From contig CAWEYT010000009.1 of assembly GCA_963813375.1 (NCBI GenBank), positions 186,001 through 250,000 on the forward strand: DNA of 64,000 bases, written 5' to 3'. This DNA is from DASTFY01 sp963813375 (GTDB lineage Bacteria; Actinomycetota; Acidimicrobiia; Acidimicrobiales; Ilumatobacteraceae). Below, piece by piece: positions 9,194-17,888 of this stretch (position 1 is the stretch's first letter; each line of letters starts with the position of its first letter). Position numbers and translations under genes: made by a program. The notes under the pieces were generated by a model. The model was not told where the DNA came from. It did no database searches and saw only the letters and a program-made list of their open reading frames with translations.

Positions 9194-9732
9194 ATGCGCC
9201 GAGAGACGAAACGGTTGATCTTGTGGGTCGGCCGGCTCATCACCCTGTTCATCTACGTCGTGTTCCTGGCGTACGCCGTGATCGTCGGGATCGCCTTCGT
9301 GCTCCAGCTCCTCGGCGCCAACCCCGAGGCCGATTTCGCGGAGTGGATCTACCGCGCCGCGGCCAACATCACCGAGCCGTTCCGGGGCATCTTCCCGACC
9401 ACCCAGGTGACCGACCGCTCCACCTTCAACGCCTCCCTGCTGTTCGCGCTCATCATCTACCTGGTCGTGGCGGTCATCCTCCACGGCATCGTCGACTGGA
9501 TGGCCCGCCGCATCGCCGGGATCGACCGCGCCGAGGAGCGCGAGCGGATGCAGGCCGCCCTCCAGGCCCAGCAGGACAGCACCAGGACGGCGCTCGGGCT
9601 CGACGCCGGCCACGGTGCCCACGACCACACCGACCGCGCCGGGCTGGAACGAGCCTGTGGCCGGCGTCCCGGTGGAGCCGGTGCCACCCCCGCCGCGGCC
9701 CGGGCGACCCCAACTACCCGCCGCTGTCCTGA
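9194..9732 (+). pseudogene. YggT-family membrane protein, frameshifted in its tail
   Basis: Small integral membrane protein of the YggT family, of unclear role in bacterial envelopes. The first 135 residues are in frame: a basic start, a transmembrane helix (LFIYVVFLAYAVIVGIAFVL), a region with GIFPTTQVTDRSTFNAS, a second helix (LLFALIIYLVVAVILHGIVDW) and a charged cytoplasmic tail. After about 9643 the natural reading (EPVAGVPVEPVPPPPRPG, then DPNYPPLS and TGA at 9730) needs two one-base corrections near 9645 and 9703. Without them the frame runs on to 10126. The conserved membrane part is unaffected. It converges with the metalloprotease gene. Confidence 0.72.
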
Positions 9733-10424
9733 CCGGCGCGGGTCGAGCAGCGCCGCCAGCGCGGCGAGCTGCGCGCCGTCCAGGGTGACATCGCGCAGAC
9801 CCGTCGGGCATCCCGGGTGCGACCGTGCCCAAGGCGTCCTCCATGACGTTGGCCCGCCCTTCGCGACCCCAGGGTTCGCCGGCCCGGTGGGCCAGTCCAG
9901 CCGCGTGACCGAGCTCGTGGAGCGCCACGACGGCACGATCGACACCCGGCACTGGCCGGCGGTCGAGCAGCACGGTCGGCGGGCGGTCGGCACAGGTGAG
10001 TCCGGCGCGGCGGCTGAAGGGCACGGTGCTGGCGATGGTCCCGCCGACGACGATCACCACCGCGGCCCGAGCGGCCCGCCACCCCCGCGGGGACAGGTCC
10101 GGCACCGCGCGACGCCAACCTCCTGACGAGCACGCCGACCGCAGCCGCACGCGCGGACACCAGCAGGCGCGCCAGGGTGTCGTCGCGGACCACGTTCAGG
10201 TCCAACCGGCCGTGGTGCACCCCGAGCTCGGCCAGGCGGCCGAGGGCGTGCTCGACCATCGCCACGTCCGACTGGACGGTGTCCACCGGCGCATGCTCAG
10301 GGACGATCGACACGAGCTCGACCGCGGGCATGGTGGCCGGGCCCCGCCCGCGCCGGGACGCTGGCGCCATCGGCACGACGGGGACGAGGATGATCGCGGC
10401 GGCGATGGCACCGACGGCGAGCAT
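9714..10424 (-). pseudogene. Putative secreted zinc metalloprotease (HExxHxxGxxH), frameshifted
   Basis: An exported protein of about 235 residues. ATG at 10424 begins a hydrophobic signal-like segment (AVGAIAAAIILVPVV). The middle part, in another frame, contains HELGHAAGLAH, the extended zinc site of matrixin/metzincin proteases, followed by NVMEDALG. The end (LRDVTLDGAQLAALAALLD) lies in a third frame. Breaks are near 10110-10135, 9799-9805 and 9740-9750. The gene begins directly after the stop of the upstream 123-residue gene, so it is the last of five tightly packed minus-strand genes. A substrate is not predictable. Confidence 0.6.
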
Positions 10425-10796
10425 TCAGTCGCTCCACTGTTGGGGGGTGGCGCCGCCCGCCACCTCGACGAGGAGCGCCAACGCGCTCTGGCCGACGAGG
10501 CTCCCGGTCAGGCTGCCGCTGACTGTGGCCAACCCGGGATCGGCGACGCCCGTGAGGATGTCCCACACGAGGGCCGCGGGCGCGGCCAGCACCGCGTCGT
10601 GGATCAGGTCGCCCGAGACAGCCGTCGTGGCGACGCTCCAACCGGGGCCGAGCACGACCCCGACGCCCGAGCCCGGATCATCGACGACGACGACGGCGAG
10701 GTGCACCGGCACGGGGAGCGGCGGCAGGCCGGGTGGCAGGCGGGCCGTCTCGAGCAGCCGCCGCAATGCACGGCCAAGGGGCGTCACGGCCGTCAC
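10425..10796 (-). CDS. Hypothetical protein, 123 residues
   Basis: I do not recognise this family. GTG at 10796 overlaps the stop of the serine-hydrolase-like gene (GTGA), and its own stop directly precedes the metalloprotease ATG, which fixes its limits and argues that it is real. The protein is rich in Leu, Val, Ala and Pro, with a basic N-terminal helix (RALRRLLETARLPPG), a hydrophobic strand (VHLAVVVVDD) and a C-terminal helix ending in ATPQQWSD. There is no signal peptide or metal motif. It sits in the five-gene exported locus and may act on or bind a partner encoded there. Confidence 0.6.
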   Translation of the reverse strand: MTAVTPLGRALRRLLETARLPPGLPPLPVPVHLAVVVVDDPGSGVGVVLGPGWSVATTAVSGDLIHDAVLAAPAALVWDILTGVADPGLATVSGSLTGSLVGQSALALLVEVAGGATPQQWSD

Positions 10797-11831
10797 GAGC
10801 GACCCTCGAGCGCCGGGATCGACGGTTGGCCGCCGACCCGCTGTGACCATTCGCGGGCCGCGGCGAGCTCACGGGCGCACCACACCTGACGTCGATGCGG
10901 ATCGTCGAGGAAGCGGGACCCGAGCACGGCGGTGACGACGCCGGTGGCGGGATCGAGCTCGGCGCAGAGCGCGCCACCCGCAGCCTGGAGGGCGAGCCGG
11001 GGACCGCCGGCCGTCCCTCTCACCATCTCGAGCCCGAGCGCCGCCGGTGCACCGGAGCCCTCCGCGGCCACAGCCGACTCCGCCTGCAGCCGGCCGGGAT
11101 GCGGGAAGAGCGGCGCGAACCCCGGTTCGCCTCCCAGGTGGCGGCCCAGCGCTTCGAACCAGGTCACGACCGCCGCGAACGAGCCGTAGCCACCGAGGTA
11201 GGGCGATGTCAGCGCCCGGCTCCGAACCGTGAGGGCGTAGACGAGCGGCACGTCCGCTCCCCGGAGGTCGGCCGTCAGGGTGGCCATGGCATCGACGGGC
11301 AGGTCGAGCAGCTCCCGATCGGGGAGGAGCCACAACCGCGGTCCCACGGTGGAACGCAACGCCGCCTGGAGCTCGCCCGCCCAACCCTCCCCGGCCACAC
11401 GGGTGGCCACCCGGGCCAGCACGTACCAGGCCAGCACCTCGCTGTGGCCCGTCGGTGCGCCGGGCCCGGTCGCCGCCCGTTCGGCGCAGCCCGCCAGCAC
11501 CGGCTCGGCGCGGCCGAGGGGGAGCCGCAGCACCTCCCAGAACGTCGGCCGCAGGAGCGGGGTGCGGCGGGCGAGCAGGTCCGTGATCGCCCATGGGCCG
11601 CCGTCATGGAGCCGGCCCTGTGCGTCGGTGCGGGCGGTGGTCCAGTCGACGCCATGCCGCTCCAGGAGCGCGAGCACGCCCATGGCCACCATCGGCTTCG
11701 TGGCGCAGTAGAGGCTGCGGACCTTCTGCAGCTCGACCGTCGTCACCGCGCCCTCGCGGATCACCCACCTTCCGCCGGGCGGTCGGCCGGCCGCTCAACC
11801 AGAGCGCGCCGTCGTCGAGCTCAGCAGGCAT
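10793..11831 (-). pseudogene. Beta-lactamase/serine-hydrolase-fold protein with Cys at the nucleophile site, frameshifted
   Basis: Resembles class C beta-lactamase/esterase-like hydrolases: the N-terminal block LYCATKPMVAMGVLALLERHG aligns with the family SxTK motif, except that the Ser position is Cys. The start ATG at 11831 overlaps the lipoprotein stop, and the first about 18 residues (MPAELDDGALWLSG) are in a different frame from the rest; one base near 11771-11790 reconciles them. About 345 residues in total. No signal peptide is seen, so it may be cytoplasmic. Because the SxxK serine is replaced, classic acyl-serine chemistry is doubtful; a thiol enzyme or a binding protein is possible. 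Confidence 0.65.
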
Positions 11832-12316
11832 CGTCGGGCTCCGGCTCGAGCGCCCCGGCCTCGGCCGCCGCCACAGTGAGGGTGCGGTGGACCACGAAGC
11901 CGCCCGCCCCCTTCGGGCGCACGGTACGAAGCACAGACCGCGGCCGTGCCAGCGGGCACCATCCGCAGCCACACGAGCAGCTCCGTCCCGCCGGACCGGA
12001 CCGTGGCCCGGGTGGTCCCGGCGCCGAGCCCCGTCACGACGACGTCGGGCCGGGTGAGGACCATCACGAGGCCGGCCTCGGCATCGAGGGGCGCGAGGGA
12101 CGCCGAGACCACGGGCTCCCCGGAGGCCACGACCGGGACGCACGGCCGCGGCACGGTCTGCGAGGTCAGGCACACCTCGCCGTTGGCAGTCGTGAGCACG
12201 ATGCCGCGCCGGCCGACCGTCGCCCGATGGGCCTGCGGGCGCTCGGCAGCCGCGGCACCGCAGGCACACAGCAGCAGCGCCGCGCCGGCCCAGATCGCCG
12301 GCCTGAGGCTCAGCAT
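11821..12316 (-). pseudogene. Exported lipoprotein-like protein of unknown family, frameshifted
   Basis: About 165 residues. ATG at 12316 overlaps the stop of the upstream secreted protein (ATGCTGA). It starts with a signal peptide and probable lipobox (LLLCACG), then a beta-rich domain with repeated VVVTGLGAGTTRATVRSGG-type strands resembling bacterial Ig-like or cadherin-like folds. The last about 30 residues (GFVVHRTLTVAAAEAG, stop at 11821) are in another frame; removing one G from a G5 run near 11907-11911 joins them. It overlaps the serine-hydrolase-like start. No specific function can be assigned. Confidence 0.6.
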
Positions 12317-13416
12317 GCGTCCTCCTTGCAGGTGCTGGCGTTGCCGGCATCGACGCCGAAGCTGAGGACGAGGCCGTGCGCCGCGCCCTGGGGCACCTCG
12401 ACGACGCCCACCTGGGCCAGCTCCCGTCCGTCGTACGGCGTGTCACCGGCGTGGCAGTTGCCGTTGTTGTCGAAGATGACGGAGCGGGTCACGGACGCCG
12501 GCTGGAACGCACCGCTCACCCCGATCCGCTCGCAGTGCGTGAAGGCCTGGCTGACGGAACTGCTGACACCGCCCCAGCTCGAGCCCACGGACACCGTGCG
12601 GGAGGAGCAGTGCTGCGTACGACCGGAGCCGGGCTCCTCCCCGACCACCTGGCCCGAGGCCGACGAGCGGAAGCCGATCCGGGCCGTGTCCACGAAGTCG
12701 TTGCAGTCGCTGGTGGTCACGACCTCCGACACCGCCGCGAGGTCGACGCCCCAGTAGTCGCGGGTGGTGCTGCGGTCGTCCAGCTTCCGCCAGGTCGCCC
12801 GGAGCACCGTCCGGGCCGTCGTCGCCCCGCAGCTGACCCCGCCGTCGTCCGTGTTGAGGGCGGTGAAGAAGCTCGTGGTCGACGTCCCCCAGGGTCCGGC
12901 GAACATCGGTGCGGTGTAGGCGGAGCCGTCCGGCGGGGGGACGAGCACCTCGCCGTCCTCGGTGACCGTCGTGCCGGCCGGGACGGCGACGAACGAAGCG
13001 TCCTCGGTCGGCCCGACCACGAAGACGTCGACGTCCCCGTCCTCGAACCACGACCCGCGGCCGAGGGCGGCGGCCCGCTCCCGATCCAGCGGGCCGAAGG
13101 TCGCCGTCGCGGCGCGGTTGAGCCCGGACACCGCTTGGGCCCGCAGGTCCCGCCACCACCGCAACCCGAACGTGCCGACCAGCTCGTCGGCCCGGCGGGC
13201 ACTGCGACCACTCGGGTTCTGGGGCGACGCCGCGGCGCGATCTCCCGCCGGCGCGTCCGGACGGGCGAGGTGCCCAGGGAGGTGCCAGGGCGTGGGCGGG
13301 GCAGGAGGCGGCACGTGGGCCAGCGGGAGCCCGCCGGCCGGGGCTTCGCCGGATGGCAAGGCGGTGGTCGCCACGGTGGCGACGAGGGTGGCGATGCCGG
13401 TGCGGCCGAACCTCAC
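12310..13416 (-). CDS. Secreted cysteine-containing protein of unknown function
   Basis: A 368-residue protein with an N-terminal signal-like segment (GIATLVATVATTALPSG) and a proline-rich linker to about residue 75, then a domain I do not recognise. The C-terminal half holds eight or so cysteines spread through Ser/Thr-rich strands (GGVSCG, TTSDCNDF, TQHCSS, FTHCERIG, NNGNCHAG, STCKEDAC), suggesting a disulfide-bonded extracellular fold. It is the first gene of a minus-strand set whose next start overlaps its stop. It has no membrane anchor beyond the signal peptide. Confidence 0.65.
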   Translation of the reverse strand: MRFGRTGIATLVATVATTALPSGEAPAGGLPLAHVPPPAPPTPWHLPGHLARPDAPAGDRAAASPQNPSGRSARRADELVGTFGLRWWRDLRAQAVSGLNRAATATFGPLDRERAAALGRGSWFEDGDVDVFVVGPTEDASFVAVPAGTTVTEDGEVLVPPPDGSAYTAPMFAGPWGTSTTSFFTALNTDDGGVSCGATTARTVLRATWRKLDDRSTTRDYWGVDLAAVSEVVTTSDCNDFVDTARIGFRSSASGQVVGEEPGSGRTQHCSSRTVSVGSSWGGVSSSVSQAFTHCERIGVSGAFQPASVTRSVIFDNNGNCHAGDTPYDGRELAQVGVVEVPQGAAHGLVLSFGVDAGNASTCKEDAC

Positions 13417-13629
13417 GCAGCTCTCCCTTCGCTGGCGCCGGCGGCTCGGGCCGCCGATCGCTCCGCAGGCCGCCCGGGGCGGCGAAGGGGAAGTCCGGTG
13501 GGCGGCGCACGGTAGCCACGGCGTCCCGCGCCGTCAAGGAGCAGTGCGTCAGTTCCGGCGGAGGTGTCCCAGAGTGCGCCTGGATGTCACTTTCTGACAC
13601 CTCCGTTCGAGATGTGACATGGTGCGCGC
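13417..13629. other. Non-coding gap with two inverted repeats
   Basis: Lies between the YhhN-like stop and the secreted-protein start, both on the minus strand. GGAGGTGTC at 13560-13568 pairs with GACACCTCC at 13596-13604, and ATGTCAC at 13584-13590 pairs with GTGACAT at 13614-13620, so the two repeats interleave. They could form a hairpin ending the upstream gene or serve as a regulator site for the exported locus. No T-run follows on the minus strand. Confidence 0.4.
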
Positions 13630-14273
13630 TCAGCGGGTGGCCAGGAAGGCGACGAAGCAGGCCTGCGCGGCGTGGTAGGTGACCATGACGGCCACCGCGC
13701 CGACCCGGCGGTCGAACCGGCGCTCGCGGGTCGGCGTGACGAAGCGGCCCCAACCGAGCATGGCGTCCGAGGCGAAGAACGCCATGGCGGCCACGATCAG
13801 CCACGGCTCCGCCGTGCACCATGCCGTGATCGCCATGGCCGAGATCACCACGAGGTAGGCGGCGACAGGACCGAGCATCGACGGTTGCCCGGCCCGAACG
13901 GCACGCAGCAGCGGCGGTCCGATCACGGCGCCGAGCGCCAGGACGATGAGCGCACCGAGGGCCCACTCCAGAGCGGAGTTGGACCATGCCGAGCGATGTA
14001 CGCGAGATGGGCGAGCAGGAACGACGCCAGGCCGGCGACGAACCAGCGCTCGGGCAGGAGGAGCGCGACGTCGCCGGCCAGCGACAGGACGAGGGCGACG
14101 ACGAACCAGGCCCGCACCGCTGACGGAGCGCCGTCCGTGGCGACGGCGGCGACGATGAGGGCGACCATCACGCCCGGCTTCCCCAGCCAGCGCAACCGGG
14201 CGTCGTCCCGCCAGACCCCGATCCAGTCGACGACGGCGAGGACGCCGGCCACCACGAACGCGCCGACCACCAT
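13630..14273 (-). pseudogene. YhhN/TMEM86-family membrane protein (lysoplasmalogenase-like), frameshifted
   Basis: About 214 residues with seven or eight predicted membrane helices. The first half (ATG 14273, GAFVVAGVLAVVDWIGVW, LSLAGDVALLLP, LASFLLAHLAYI) and second half (ALGALIVLALGAVIGPPLL, AYLVVISAMAITAW, AAMAFFASDAMLGWGRF) lie in different frames, joined by one base near 13975-13995. The LAGDVxLLLP and FxxSDxxLGxxRF blocks are characteristic of the YhhN family, whose eukaryotic members hydrolyse lysoplasmalogens. Bacterial roles are largely unproven. Confidence 0.75.
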
Positions 14274-14387
14274 CGGCGGCGGACCCTAGCGATCCGGGCC
14301 GCGACGGGTGCCGGGGCAGCCGGGATGGCACCATGGAGGAACTCCTCGACGGGCGGGTCGGGAACCCTCAACGGTCGGAGGAGGCAC

Positions 14388-15722
14388 GTGGGACAGCGCA
14401 CGAGGTCGGTTCCGAGGTTGCTCGCGGGGCGGGGACAGCGCGCCGTGGCGGGCCTCGTGGGGGCGGCGTTCGTGGTCACGGGACTCGTCGCCTGCGGTCC
14501 TCCGCCTCCTCCACCCTGGGCGGCCACCACCCGCACCACACCGGCGGGGTACGTCGCCACCGACGTCGGCTGTGCCGCGTCCCGCGAGGCCGGGGCGCTC
14601 GAGGCCTTCTTCTCCCGACGGATCGGGCCGGTCCTCGGCTGGGACTACCAGCACGTCTATCCCCTCGGGCCGAACCGGTGGCTGTGGCTGTTCCAGGACG
14701 CGTTCGTCGACCACACGGGTCTGGCGACCCGGCTCGACGGGTCCGGCTTCGCCCACAACGCCGCGCTCCTCCAGACCGGGAACTGCTTCACGCTGCTCCA
14801 CCGGGGATCGTCGAGCCGCCCGTCGTCCTTCGAGCCCGGCGACGGCGAGACCGCGCTCAATCGGTGGTGGTGGCCGCTCGGCGGCGAGCTCGACGGCACC
14901 CGGTTCCGGGTCTTCTGGGTCGAGATGGTGCGCGACGTCGACCAGCCCCCCGCCGGGGACGGACTCCCCTGGCATCCACGGCGGACCTGGCTGGCGACCT
15001 ATGACGCCGCCACCCTGGCCCGGCAATCCTTCGTGCCCGCCCCCGGCCAGCCGTCCGCGGTCGACCGGCCGGCCGGTCCGGCGCCGCTGTACGGGTATGC
15101 GGTGGCCTCCGACGAGACCCACACGTACCTGTTCGGCAACACCTATCAGCAGAACCTCACCCGGGAGGGCGGCTTCTGGGACGGACCGCACTCCGCCACC
15201 GCGATGTGGCTGGCCCGGGTGCCGCGCGGCCGGCTCGACCAGGCTCCCGACTACTGGGACGGCTCAGACTGGGTGAACGATCGCGACCGCGCCGAGCCCG
15301 TCGTCGAGCGCTATTGGACGGAGAACCCGATGCAGCCCCGCTACCTCGACGGGCGGTGGGTGGCGGTCACCAAGGAGAACGGGTTCTGGGGTGAGCGCCT
15401 GGCCGTGGACGTGGCCGAGGTCCCGACTGGCCCGTGGCTGACGGGCCACGAAGCGGTGGTCACCGGGCGGGGCGCGGACCCGCGACTGAACACGTACCAC
15501 GCCCACGCCCTGCCCTGGACCGGTTCGGGCGGCACCCTCGTCGTCGGACTGTCCCAGAACGCGAGGGACATGCACGCTGATGCGTTCCCGTTCCCGGAGC
15601 GCTACCGGCCGATCGTCATGTCGGTGCCCTTCCCGACGCTCGAGCAGGCGGCCGCGAAGGCCACCGCGGAGCAGGTCGGCCCGGTCATCCCCGAACCCCG
15701 CGAGAACGACCGCTCGCCGTAG
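14388..15722 (+). CDS. Secreted lipoprotein, possible beta-propeller (DUF4185-like)
   Basis: A 444-residue protein with a signal peptide and lipobox-like LVACG at about residue 36, then a proline stretch. GTG at 14388 is chosen for the GGAGGAG ribosome site just upstream. The body has repeated aromatic strands such as NRWLWLFQDAFVD, THTYLFGNTYQ, DGRWVAVTKENGFWG and GTLVVGLSQN, spaced like blades of a five-bladed propeller seen in DUF4185 and glycosidase-like proteins. I assign the fold only tentatively and no catalytic residues can be named. It stands alone, convergent with the aldehyde dehydrogenase. Confidence 0.6.
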   Translation: MGQRTRSVPRLLAGRGQRAVAGLVGAAFVVTGLVACGPPPPPPWAATTRTTPAGYVATDVGCAASREAGALEAFFSRRIGPVLGWDYQHVYPLGPNRWLWLFQDAFVDHTGLATRLDGSGFAHNAALLQTGNCFTLLHRGSSSRPSSFEPGDGETALNRWWWPLGGELDGTRFRVFWVEMVRDVDQPPAGDGLPWHPRRTWLATYDAATLARQSFVPAPGQPSAVDRPAGPAPLYGYAVASDETHTYLFGNTYQQNLTREGGFWDGPHSATAMWLARVPRGRLDQAPDYWDGSDWVNDRDRAEPVVERYWTENPMQPRYLDGRWVAVTKENGFWGERLAVDVAEVPTGPWLTGHEAVVTGRGADPRLNTYHAHALPWTGSGGTLVVGLSQNARDMHADAFPFPERYRPIVMSVPFPTLEQAAAKATAEQVGPVIPEPRENDRSP

Positions 15723-15755
15723 CGCTCTTGGTGAGACCTCCGGTGAGAACTCGAG

Positions 15756-17183
15756 CTACTCCAAGCTCGACATCACGTGCTTGATGCGGGTGTAGTCCTC
15801 GAGTGCGTACATCGACAGGTCCTTGCCGTACCCCGACTTCTTGAAGCCGCCGTGGGGCATCTCCGCCACGAGTGGGATGTGGGTGTTGATCCACACGCAA
15901 CCGAAGTCGAGCCGCTTCGCCATGCGCATGGCCCGGCCGTGGTTCTGCGTCCACACCGACGAGGCCAGGCCGTAGTCGACACCGTTGGCCCAGGCCACCG
16001 CCTGGTCCTCGTCGTCGAAGCGCTGCACGGTGATGACCGGCCCGAAGATCTCGTTCTGGATCATCTCGTCGTCCTGCCGCAGGTCGGCGATGACCGTCGG
16101 CTCGAAGAAGAAACCGACGTCGCCCTGGCGTGAGCCGCCGGCGACGACGCGGGCATGATCGGGCGTGCGGTCGACGAAGCCGGTGACGCGCTCGAGCTGC
16201 GTCGGGTTGTTGACCGGCCCGTACAGGACGTCCGGATCGTCGGGCACACCCGTCCGGGTTCCCTTGGCCTGCTCGGTGAGCGCGTCGACGAAGTCCTCGT
16301 ACACCCCGGGGGCGGCCAGGATGCGGGTGGCGGCCGTGCAGTCCTGCCCGGCGTTGAAGTACCCGGCCACGGCGATGCCTTCCGCGGCTGCCGCGAGGTC
16401 GGCGTCGTCGAAGACGACGACCGGAGCCTTGCCGCCCAGCTCCAGGTGCACCCGCTTGAGCGAATCCGCCGCCGCCCGCGCCACCTCGGTGCCGGCGCGG
16501 ACCGAGCCGGTGATCGACACCATGGAGGGCACGTCGTGGGTGACCATCTCCCGCCCGGTGTCCCGGTCGCCGCAGATCACGTTGAACACGCCCGGCGGCA
16601 GGAACTCCGCCGCGATCTCGGCCAGGAGGGCGGTGGTGGCCGGTGTCGTGTCGGACGGCTTCAGCACCACGGTGTTGCCGGCGGCGATGGCCGGGGCGAA
16701 CTTCCAGACCGCCATCATCATCGGGTAGTTCCAGGGCGCCACCTGGGCGATCACACCGACCGGCTCCCGGCGGATGATCGACGTCATCCCCTTCATGTAC
16801 TCGCCCGCGCTGCGACCCTCGAGGACGCGGGCCGCGCCGGCGAAGAAGCGGATCTGGTCCACCATCGGCGGGATCTCCTCGGACTCCGTCAGGCCGATGG
16901 GCTTCCCGGTGTTCTCGCTCTCCAGCGCGATCAGGTCGGCGGCTCGTGCCTCGACGGCGTCGGCGATCCGGTAGAGGGCCAGGCTGCGCTCGCTGGGCGT
17001 GGAGTCCTTCCACTCCTCGAAGGCCGCGGCGGCGGCGGCCATGGCAGCGTCGATGTCGGCCGCGCCAGACAGCGGAGCGGTGGCGTAGGTCTCACCGGTG
17101 GCCGGGTTGACGACGTCGGTCGTCTGGCCGTCGGCCGCATCGAGCTGCTGGCCGTTGACGAAGTTCTTGATGACGCGGGTCAT
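15756..17183 (-). CDS. NAD-dependent aldehyde dehydrogenase, gamma-aminobutyraldehyde-dehydrogenase-like
   Basis: ALDH superfamily enzyme of 475 residues oxidising an aldehyde to an acid. Catalytic Cys is in YFNAGQDCTAATRI and the general-base Glu in HLELGGKAP; NAD-binding VAPWNYPMMMAVWK is also present. The FVNG start and the C-terminal GGFKKSGYGKDLSMYALEDYTRIKHV resemble PatD/YdcW and PuuC enzymes of putrescine breakdown. ATG at 17183 has AAGGAGG about 10 bases upstream. It follows the MarR gene by 92 bases on the same strand. It could alternatively serve 2-aminomuconate semialdehyde, which the kyn operon needs, but the resemblance favours omega-amino aldehydes. Confidence 0.88.
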   Translation of the reverse strand: MTRVIKNFVNGQQLDAADGQTTDVVNPATGETYATAPLSGAADIDAAMAAAAAAFEEWKDSTPSERSLALYRIADAVEARAADLIALESENTGKPIGLTESEEIPPMVDQIRFFAGAARVLEGRSAGEYMKGMTSIIRREPVGVIAQVAPWNYPMMMAVWKFAPAIAAGNTVVLKPSDTTPATTALLAEIAAEFLPPGVFNVICGDRDTGREMVTHDVPSMVSITGSVRAGTEVARAAADSLKRVHLELGGKAPVVVFDDADLAAAAEGIAVAGYFNAGQDCTAATRILAAPGVYEDFVDALTEQAKGTRTGVPDDPDVLYGPVNNPTQLERVTGFVDRTPDHARVVAGGSRQGDVGFFFEPTVIADLRQDDEMIQNEIFGPVITVQRFDDEDQAVAWANGVDYGLASSVWTQNHGRAMRMAKRLDFGCVWINTHIPLVAEMPHGGFKKSGYGKDLSMYALEDYTRIKHVMSSLE

Positions 17184-17275
17184 GGGGTGTCTCGCCTCCT
17201 TGCGTGGACGTCCGAAAGGTAGTCGCGTCCGCCCAACCAGCTGCCGGGGCCCGCGGCCGGGCCAAGTCAGGATCA

Positions 17276-17833
17276 CTAGTCCGCGTCGCCGTCGGGATCG
17301 ACCGACCGCAGGATCTCCCGGAGGAGGTGGGCGAGCTGGTCCTGCTCCGTCGTGTCGAGGCGCGAGACCACCAACGCCTCGTGCTGGTTGAACCGTGGGT
17401 AGAGGCGCCGGATCATCTTCCGTCCCGACGGGCTGAGGGACACGACGACGAGCCGGCCGTCGTCCGGGTGCCGGTCGCGGATGACGAGGCCGCGCCCCTC
17501 CAGCGTGCTCACGACTCCGCTCAGGGTGGCCTTGGAGACGCCGCACTCGGTGGCCAGGTGGCGGGACTCCTGCTCGCCCCACACCCAGAGCACCCACAGC
17601 ACCACGAACCCCGTCCAGGAGATCCCGTCGTCGCCGAGCACCCGTCGTTCCATGTGGAGGCGCACCGCGTTGGCCACCCGGAACACGTTGGAGACGGCCG
17701 CCATCGCCCGTGGATCGATGGGCAGGCCACCGAGGCGGGTCTGGACGTCCCGCTCCCTGCGGACGAGGTCCGGCTGGCTCGAACCACCGGACCGTCCGGC
17801 GGCGGGACCGCGTCGCACATCACCGGCGGCCAT
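17276..17833 (-). CDS. MarR-family transcriptional regulator
   Basis: A 185-residue winged-helix regulator. The core, roughly residues 40-165, shows FRVANAVRLHME, ISWTGFVVLWVLW, a recognition helix in ATECGVSKATLSGVVSTLEGRGLV and the wing DRHPDDGRLVVVSLSPSG. ATG at 17833 is the first good start; the N-terminal 40 residues are a basic, low-complexity lead. Divergent from the amidotransferase gene with a perfect palindrome between them, and upstream of the aldehyde dehydrogenase, so it probably controls itself and both flanks in response to a small aromatic or amine ligand (inference). Confidence 0.88.
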   Translation of the reverse strand: MAAGDVRRGPAAGRSGGSSQPDLVRRERDVQTRLGGLPIDPRAMAAVSNVFRVANAVRLHMERRVLGDDGISWTGFVVLWVLWVWGEQESRHLATECGVSKATLSGVVSTLEGRGLVIRDRHPDDGRLVVVSLSPSGRKMIRRLYPRFNQHEALVVSRLDTTEQDQLAHLLREILRSVDPDGDAD

Positions 17834-17848
17834 CGCGGCCGACGCTAC

Positions 17849-17866
17849 TCGTTCGGCACCGAACGA
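17849..17866. promoter_or_regulatory. Candidate MarR operator palindrome
   Basis: TCGTTCGG and CCGAACGA form an exact 8-base inverted repeat around a CA centre. It lies 16 bases from the MarR start and 23-32 bases from the divergent amidotransferase start. MarR dimers bind such near-continuous palindromes and usually repress from within divergent promoters. Binding is inferred. Confidence 0.55.
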
Positions 17867-17888
17867 ACGGTGGGAGCGTGCTGGCAGA

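Noticed and set aside
15756..17183. 2-aminomuconate semialdehyde dehydrogenase identity for the ALDH
   Set aside because: The end motif and overall resemblance favour gamma-aminobutyraldehyde dehydrogenases; not excluded.
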